Of a DNA stretch of 64,000 nt, positions 56,963 through 64,000 are shown piece after piece. Each line of letters opens with the position of its first letter. The stretch's first letter is position 1. This DNA is from Haematobia irritans (Eukaryota > Arthropoda > Insecta > Diptera > Muscidae). The notes below the pieces were generated by a model. The model made no database searches and was not told the DNA's origin. It saw only the letters and a program-made list of their open reading frames with translations. The stretch is from NCBI RefSeq assembly GCF_050003625.1, contig NC_134398.1:69510891-69574890 (forward strand), written 5' to 3'. A program made the translations under genes and the position numbers.

Positions 56963-58664
56963 TATTTATACCCTTCACCACTACTGTGGTACAGGGTATA
57001 ATAAGTTTGTGCATTTGTATGTAACGCCAAGAAGGAAATGTCTGAGACCCATCGTTTAGTATATCGATCGTCTTACAATTAAATTCTGAGTCGATTTAGA
57101 GATGTACGTCTCCCTGTCTGTCTGTCTGTCCGTCCGTCTGTCTATCTGTTCATGTATTTTTGTGCGCAAAGTACAGGTCGCAGTTTAAGTGCGATCGTCC
57201 TCAAATTTGGCATAGGGTCGTTTTTTGGGACAAAGACAATCGCTATTGATTTTGGAAAAAATCGGTTCAGATTTAGATATAGCTGCCATATATATTTATC
57301 CCCGATCTGGTCCTAATTGGCGTGGTTATTAACCGATGTTCTTCAAATTCAGTACATCCGAATATTTTATGAGTCGCGAAAAACTTGCAAAATATCAGCT
57401 AAATCGGTTCAGATTTAGATATAGCTCCCATATATATCTTTCGTCCGATTTAGACTCATATGACCACAGAGGCCAAAGGTTACTACCGATTTTCGTGAAA
57501 TTTTGCATAAAGAGTAGAATTGGCATTCTACCAATGCTTGGTAAATTTGATTGAAATCGGTTCAAATTTAGATATAGCTCCCATATATATCTTTCGTCCG
57601 ATTTGAACTTATATGGTCTCAAAAGCCAGAGTTTTGCCGTGACTTGGTTCAAATTTTGCACAAGGAGTACGTTTAACAGTATCGGTAAGTGTGCCAAATT
57701 TGGTTGAAATCGGTTCAGATTTAGATATAGCTCCCATATATATCTTTCGCCCGATTTATACTCAAATGACCACGGGGGCCAAAGTTAAACTCCCACTTAC
57801 GTGAAATTTTGCAGAGATAACAGAATTATTATTCTAACTATGCATGTCAAATTTAGTCGAAATCGGTTCAGATTATATATAGCTCCCGTTATATGTACAC
57901 CAGAGTTGGGAAATATGGTAGACTATTTCATATTTTAGACCCATTTTCAATGGGATTTTCCTCCTATTGACTGCATAGTTTCCACGGAGAATAAATTTAA
58001 TATGATATTTAAGTGTGTCAAGTTTGATCTAATTTGGTTCAGAATTAGATAAAGCCTCCATATTTTCGTTTTTCCGGTTTATACAAATATGGCCAAAATT
58101 CCCACACTTTACACAAAATTCTGTGATAATTTCCCCATATCTTAATCATATCCTACACACTGTAATGTCAGACTTTCCACAGAACGGTTGAGTTTTAAAT
58201 AAGGCTCCAAGTCGCCCGACTTGACCAAATAATACATCACAACCCATACTTGACCACATATCTTGGCAAGATCTAACCAATATCCTTGTAAAATCATCAC
58301 TGCTGAATAACAAAAATTGTAAATGTTACTCAAATTGTCCTATATCTCGAATACATAAGTATCGCCTGATAAATCATAAATGTTCTTTGTATAATTACAT
58401 TAAAATTGCTCTCGCTTCATATTTCCTATATGTGTTTACTAACATTGTGTTTCATTCCAGGGCGTTAGCCGATTTCAATTTTAATTCTAGAGATTTTGTA
58501 GAAGTACAAAAAATTGTCTCCATTATAAGTATTTGTATCTGGAAATGCAAACCTTTATATAGCTCCCAGCAAATTTGAAGTAGTTGTAACACAAATGTTG
58601 GTCTACATGGTGGTGAAGGGTATAATATTCGGCCCGCCCGACTTTAGACTTTACTTACTTGTTT
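56963..58664 (+). mobile_element. DINE-1/mini-me-like element D6 inside hAT
   Basis: Head ATATTTATACCCTTCACCAC, GAGTCGATTTAGAGATG, GTCT/GTCC microsatellite (57112-57150), ~150-bp units (57240-57900), tail CGGCCCGCCCGACTTTAGAC...TTACTTGTTTT. Confidence 0.8.
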
Positions 58665-58859
58665 TATAATATAAAATGAACCGACGGGCTTTTTGGGCAG
58701 CAAATAAATCAATGACTTCTTCAGTCGGCACATTTATTCGGCGATGAACCGACATTAATGCCAATCCATTGAGTCTACTCTCGCTAGTCGAATTTCTAAG
58801 ATACGTCTTTAATCTCTTCATTGTTGAAAATGAACGTTCGGATGAGCACGTAGTAACTG

Positions 58860-59477
58860 CATGGATGGAAAATGCAATACTTTTTCACCCCGGTCAGTAC
58901 CGTAGTACCCCCGCGAAGGATTAAGTACCTTTTGTGTAGACATTTTTGAATCGATATGAGATTTATGGTACAATAGCTTTGACAAAATATTTTAATATTT
59001 TGAAAAAGTCTTTATCAACCATATTTGCTAATAGTCTTTTACAAATATGGCAAAACAGACATGTTCATATGGGAAGAAAATCTCGATTTTGTAAAAGATA
59101 TAGTCAAAAACAAGATTTTATTGAACTTCAAGAATGTTTTAGTCGAAAAAAAGAATGCGATTCTATATTATTAATTTTTTATGTCGGTAGAAAATGTTGT
59201 CATTTTATTTCTATATAGAATTTTTTCAAAATTTTATTTTTATAGAAAATTTTGTCAACATTTTATTTCAATTGAAATTTTTGTAAAAATTTTATTTCTA
59301 TGGGAAATTTTTGCAAAATTTTATTTCTATAGAAAAAATTTTGCAAAATTTTGTTTCTGTAAAATTTTTTGCAAAATTTTATTTCTATAGAAAATTTTTG
59401 CAAAATTTTATTTTCTTTAAAAATCTGTCTCTTGACAATAATCTTAAATTTCTTAAAAATTGTAGTTTCCATCCCTG
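58860..59477. mobile_element. 618-bp hAT element nested in the hAT transposase
   Basis: Ends CATGGATGGAAAATGC and (reversed) CAGGGATGGAAACTAC, flanked by the perfect 8-mer AGTAACTG (58852-58859, 59478-59485). Contains a ~30-bp repeat tract (59165-59430). A second copy's left end is at 63685. Confidence 0.9.
59165..59430 (+). repeat. ~30-bp repeat tract in nested hAT
   Basis: About eight copies of a TTTTATTTCTATAGAAAATT-type unit. Same type as 6690-6950 and 15410-15730 (reverse sense). Confidence 0.8.
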
Positions 59478-60113
59478 AGTAACTGGCAAAGTGACCAAAA
59501 TTTTTGCAAATATCCCTTTATTGCACTCTCCAAGTGCTTCCATCGCTGAATTAGGCAGGTTCTTTTCGCAGTTTTGCGCCATTTCATTTACACATGTGTG
59601 TTTGACTGTTTCGTTGTTGTTGCTATGGCCAAACAAAGCGAGTCATGTTCACAAAAAGAACAACAAACACACATAAAAACCAGAAAGACATTTTCCAAAA
59701 ATGAAATTTGTGGTGTGAGAACAAAAACAATTTGTTTTTTTCGACCGTCGTTTGACGGGCTTTTCAACTAGTATTCTATGATTTGTGCAAGTTTTATAGG
59801 TAAGCGTTTTTCAAAATAAAACCTTCAGTTTTTCTTCAACATCTTCGATAAGATTTTTCTATCAGCTAAAAATATATATTTATTTATATAAAAACATTCA
59901 TTCATTTCGGGGGGGGGTTTGATCCCCCTCATCCCCCCCCCCCCTGAATACGGCCTTGCCAAGCACTGTTCTTTTAACAAGACTTTAAATCTTTTAAGGC
60001 ACATTTTAAGTTTCATAGTAAAAATTTAATAGAGTGGTAGTAATGTCGAACATCTTTTCCGAATCATCTCAAAATTTTTTGAATATATGTGAAAAAATAA
60101 CTTTTTGCTGTTC

Positions 60114-60182
60114 GCTCGAAGCAGAGATTGAAGCCATGACGCATTGCATGCAAGGCGGGCATGCTATCCATTGCTCCACGGT
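60114..60182 (-). repeat. tRNA-like module 1 in block X
   Basis: Minus strand CCGTGGAGCAATGGATAGC and GGCTTCAATCTCTGC; B-box eroded. Confidence 0.5.
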
Positions 60183-60332
60183 GACCAACTAAAGTTATGT
60201 TTCTGTTAAATAAAGTTTCTTTACATCGACTCATGGGCCCCTAAAACTATGCTATAAAAATATAACTGCTTGACTGTTTGCTTTGCTTGTGCGTTGATCG
60301 TTATAGCGATAATTGGGTGTTGATGAAAATAA

Positions 60333-60400
60333 CAGCTACGTTGCACTGTGTGTTGACTTAGAAACTGTATGGTCCGCGGTTCGATTCTCCGTTCAGGCGA
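60333..60400 (+). repeat. tRNA-like module 2 in block X
   Basis: A-box region eroded (CTACGTTGCACTGTGTG), but the B-box CGCGGTTCGATTCTCC is intact. Confidence 0.5.
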
Positions 60401-60937
60401 TAGGTACAATTTAAAAAAATGTACAAAATTTAATAATTTCTTCTAATAACTAAAAACCCTCGTGGAAATGGAATGGAAAGAAGTGAGGGAAGATGCAATT
60501 AGCCAGAAAAGAATGTTTTTTGAGTTAGTCTTTATTAAATTGTTTTTATATCCTGTAGTCAACGTTTATTCACAAAAATTATATAATTTTCTTCCAAACA
60601 AACTTCCCTACAGTGAAAAGCAAATGGGAAACGATAATTGTTTGTCTGAAATTTCGTTTGGGAAGAAAGAATTATTTTTGTGTGCACAAGAGGCACTTAT
60701 TTGGTTTGTATTGTATTAAATTTAGATTTAAAAGAATGAGAAAATTTTCTCACAGTTAGAAAATTTTAACTAAAATCAACTAAATTTCACAAACTAAATT
60801 ATATAATTTTTCGTTGACTTTTTCCTGATAATATAATGCAGTTATTAAGTAGAACACGTGCGTTCGTAAATGTTTTGCTGGATTCAACGATAGAATATAT
60901 AAGTACAATAAAATGCAATAAAATTTTGCATTGCTTG

Positions 60938-62026
60938 TATTGTTCAAACATATTATAAAACACATATATGCTTATAGGCTATTTCTAAATTAATATATGT
61001 TTGCATTCAAGCATATTATATTTACAAACATTTTATGTCCCAAACATAATATGTTGTAACATATTAACATATATGTCGCAAACATGTAATGCTAGTTTAT
61101 GAACATTGTTTTTTTTTTAATTTCTTCGAAAATTTCATATTTGTTCACAAAAAAAGTTTTTTCCAAAATTTTTATTTTTGCAATAAAAAAAATATTTTTG
61201 ATCCAAAAAGACAGTTTATTTCGTTTATACCAAGCACTGTTCTTTTAATAAGACTTTAAATCTTTTAAGGCACATTTTTAAGTTTCATAGCAAAAATTTT
61301 ATAGAGTAGTATGTAATGTCGAACATTTTTTCAGAATCATCCCAACATTTTTGGAATATATGTGAAAAAATAACTTTGCTGTTCGCTCGAAGCAGAGATT
61401 GAACCCATGACGCTTTCTTTACATCGACTCATGGGCCCCTAAAACTATGCTTTATAAATATAGGCAATAGGTACAATTTAAAAAAATTTATAAAATTGAA
61501 TTTCTTCTACGTTGTTTGTATTACAGAAAAAAGTGCTAATAACTAAAAAAAACCTCGTGGAAATGGAAAAGAATTGAGGGAAGATGCAGTTAGCCAGAAA
61601 AGAATGTTTTTTGAGTTAGTCTTTATGAAATTGTTTTTATATCCTGTAGTCAACGTTTATTCACAAAAATTATATAATTTTCTTCCAAACAAACTTCCCT
61701 ACAGCGAAAAGCAAATGGGAAACGATAATTGTTTGTCTTAAATTTCGTTTGGGAAGAAAGAATTATTTTTGTGTGCACAAGAGGCACTTATTTGGTTTGT
61801 ATTGTATTAAATTTAGATTTAAAAGAATGAGAAAATTTTCTCACAGTTAGAAAATTTTAACTAAAATCAACTAAATTTCACAAACTAAATTATAGAATTT
61901 TTCGTTGACTTTTTCCTGATAATATAATGCAGTTATTAAGTAGAACACGTGCGTTCGTAAATGTTTTGCTGGATTCAACGATAGAATATATAAGTACAAT
62001 AAAATGCAATAAAATTTTGCATTGCT
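60938..62026. repeat. Tandem duplicate block Y (about 1.09 kb)
   Basis: Repeats block X (56551-60937 minus the hAT) from TGTATTGTTCAAACATATTA to AAAATTTTGCATTGC. The offset between shared right-hand segments is about 1,091. It lacks the hAT insertion and most of both tRNA-like modules (deletion near 61408-61465). Confidence 0.8.
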
Positions 62027-63684
62027 CTTTGCATTGTCGACTGATTCTGTTTTAATAAGTGAGCTCATAAAATATTGCATAATAACGTATATGGCGAGAA
62101 AGAAAAAAAAGTTTAATTTAATGAATTACGTTTTTCGTAAATATTATGTAAATGAACATATTTTTAATGTAAACGAAAGGAATATATATTTCATTTATAT
62201 TATAAAATGTATCATAAATATTCTGTATGTATTCGTAGCAAATCAAAATTTCTTAATTAACGAAATTTGTTCATACGTATCGTTGGAAAATTTTTGTGAA
62301 TACTATTCATAAAAACTGAATTATTATTTTGTGTGTGTCATAACGTTGTCCTTTTGTTTTCTTCTTTTTCCATTTCCCCTTAAATTTTACAATACCCCTA
62401 TCGATCTTTTATTGTCTTAATGAATGCTTATATATCAAACAAAAACTAAAACAAATATTTGAAGCAGCCTCAACCAAACAGCGGCATTCAATACCACCCA
62501 CATACATTGCGGTATTCCCACCCCGGTGTGTCTTCGTAAATCAAATGGAGCATAAGAAATACACAAACGAGCTATGAACTCAACCCCTGGAAAACCGAAT
62601 AAACCGGAAGCTGAGTTAAGTAATGCATGGTTTCAGCTATAATTCGATTGTGTTCAATTTAATTTGTACATCCTCCTCCCACCATACCAAAACACAGACT
62701 GAAACACACAGATTTGAGTAAGCCGGCAGGCATACAGGCAGAGAAAATACACCAACACAATAGCACACAGCTTTAATTGAGTCACATTCGATTGATATCC
62801 AGCAAAACAACACGCAAAAGGGCAGACGTACAAACATTCATTTGAAGATTTAAGGACATTTGTAGTTGCATTGTTGGTGGTAAGGACATGTACCACAGAC
62901 TGATGTACATACAACACTTGTTCGAATAAATTATGCTTCTCGGTTCCATCATTGGGGAGTGGTGTGTTATCAGTTACCTGTTAAAAGATTTGATAGATTT
63001 ATTGGATATTTCCGTTCATACACACGATTATTGCAAACTGGAACGTCTAACTTCGACAATTTGGCAGCGAATTTTCTCTAACCCACTTATTGAGTGGAAT
63101 ACCTTTGTCGAACACCCATATATAAGGACTTCATTGAAAAGTTTCTCGAATTTTGGACAAGAACGAAAACCTGATATGAGCATTCGAATTTTAAGGGCAA
63201 GAAATATTTGGCCTCACGGCAATATTTTTTCCAATGCTTGCTTTTTGAATAGAAAATAATTAGTAATGGGTACAACTTTTAATTAATTCCTTATTGTAAT
63301 CCCATTTTTTGATTTTTTTACTAGGTTGGTTTAATGTCTGAATAGTTCTCTTTCAATAATACAAGTCCTAAAATAAATCGTTTGGAAAACGGGTGCATTA
63401 TGGCCTGCGGGCCCACTGGTTTTTGGCCCATTTCCAAAATTTTAAATTAGAATTTTAAATATTTATTAATATCATGCGATAATAAATACTTTCAGATGTC
63501 AGAGAATAAATATAGTCTATAACTATGTACGTCAAAAATCCGTTATTCGCTGAGGTTGACAACACGTAACATTTTCTGCGTTTTAATAGTAAACTCGTGG
63601 TGTGCTTTTTCGAATTGTCGCTGGCAGTTTTCAAAGTAAAATTAAATGGAATAGAACTAACAAATTCCTCCTTACACATTACAC
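62027..63684. other. No gene seen; repeat fragment at 63090-63240
   Basis: 62330-62930 is mixed-composition, single-copy in this window, with no convincing frame. 63120-63235 resembles E4 internal sequence (GACTTCATTGAAAAGTTT...CCTCACGGCAATATTTTTT). Confidence 0.4.
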
Positions 63685-64000
63685 CAGGAATGGAAAATGC
63701 AGTACTATAGTACTTTTTGCAATACTTTTTTATTCTGATTCGTACCCCCACGAATGATTTAGTACCTTTTGTGTATACAGTTTCAGTTTTCATGGTACAA
63801 TGTGTTTGATAAAAAATTTTAATATTATCATTTAGCTCCGTTAAGCTGTAACTGCCAGTTAACAAAAAGTTAATTGCAAATATGTTCTCCCCGGTTAACT
63901 GTAACTGAAAAATTTTCAGCCGTTACGTTTTTAACTGGCATGTGGAATATATAGAAAAGATGACAGATATGTCCATAGTTAACGTAAGACTAATGGAGCT
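63685..64000. mobile_element. hAT-type left end, copy of the 58860 family
   Basis: Starts CAGGAATGGAAAATGCAGTAC and shares TAGTACCTTTTGTGTA and ATGGTACAAT with 58860-58990. The right end is beyond or near the window edge. Confidence 0.6.

Larger units (their letters stand above)
58668..59637 (-). pseudogene. hAT transposase C-terminal remnant, split
   Basis: Read on the minus strand. The upstream piece (59637 to 59486) includes ECNKGIFAKILVTLPVT. It is cut by the nested hAT (58860-59477) with its 8-base duplication, and the downstream piece (58859 to 58668) continues TTCSSERSFSTMKRLKTYLR then SRLNGLALMSVHRRINVP. SERSFS...K..LR...RL..L.L is the hallmark of the hAT dimerisation domain (ZMYM1-type hAT proteins are similar). 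The N-terminal zinc finger and catalytic acids are absent, and no stop codon is seen before the DINE insertion. Not functional. Confidence 0.85.
56854..59958 (-). mobile_element. 3.1-kb hAT element with 8-bp TSD and empty site
   Basis: Ends CAAGGCCGTAGCCAGG and (reversed right end) CAAGGCCGTATTCAGG, flanked by CCAAGCAC at 56846-56853 and 59959-59966. The duplicated block downstream holds the unoccupied site with a single CCAAGCAC (61230-61237). G-rich and C-rich runs lie just inside both ends. On the minus strand it holds hAT transposase C-terminal sequence. Interrupted by DINE D6 and a second hAT. Confidence 0.9.
59967..60937. repeat. Type-E element core, right part of block X
   Basis: Continues the element interrupted by the hAT: module 1 (60114-60182, minus), module 2 (60333-60400, plus), right end ATTATTTTTGTGTG at 60684 followed by CA. 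60494-60937 is repeated at 61585-62026. Confidence 0.65.

Noticed and set aside
62637..62917. Cys-rich small minus-strand frames
   Set aside because: Overlapping frames with no start context, no domain and no sign of coding bias.

Overview
The window reads as nuclear DNA of a higher (calyptrate, probably muscid) fly. It is AT-rich and packed with transposable-element debris, and it holds one clear host gene: a single-exon large-Maf bZIP gene, orthologous to Drosophila traffic jam (tj), on the minus strand at 36443-37783. The organism call rests on that gene, on DINE-1/mini-me-type elements with GTCT/GTCC microsatellites, on a tRNA-headed SINE with a CCTAA tail, and on muscoid-type mariner, Tc1 and hAT remnants. 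No species can be named from the sequence alone.

Layout. 1-7457: stacked repeats. A 'CAC...GTG' element sits inside a satellite-like repeat (231-2065), a short hAT element has a perfect 8-bp target duplication (2680-3305), and a long DINE-1-like element (3538-7457) is interrupted by a second CAC...GTG element and a hAT-like element. 7557-9447: 5'-truncated non-LTR retrotransposon with reverse transcriptase, abutting a truncated DD37E mariner (9448-10403). Further DD37E copies lie at 11704-12816 and 46779-48017. 12850-16692: SINE, two Tc1-like transposase remnants and satellite-like repeats. 18288-34100: satellite-like array, many MITEs and SINE fragments. 35500-38610: tj with its flanks. 39245-45193: repeat fragments and a DINE-1 interrupted by a CAC...GTG element. 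48917-53437: more DINE-1 and CAC...GTG elements. 56460-62026: a tandemly duplicated repeat block, one copy of which holds a 3.1-kb hAT element that itself contains a DINE-1 and a second hAT.

The tj reading frame stays open for 93 codons past its TGA stop (TGA-C context) through a His/Ala/Gln-rich segment to a TAA at 36161. This points to programmed stop-codon readthrough and is the strongest biological lead.

The most unusual repeat observation is a set of DNA-transposon-like elements (CAC...GTG ends, 2-bp TA/TG/CA target duplications). They carry two divergently oriented tRNA-like modules with B-box motifs. A separate MITE family carries a third, Ser/Leu-type tRNA-like module. None of the mobile elements appears autonomous: every transposase or reverse transcriptase seen is truncated, frameshifted or lacks a catalytic residue.
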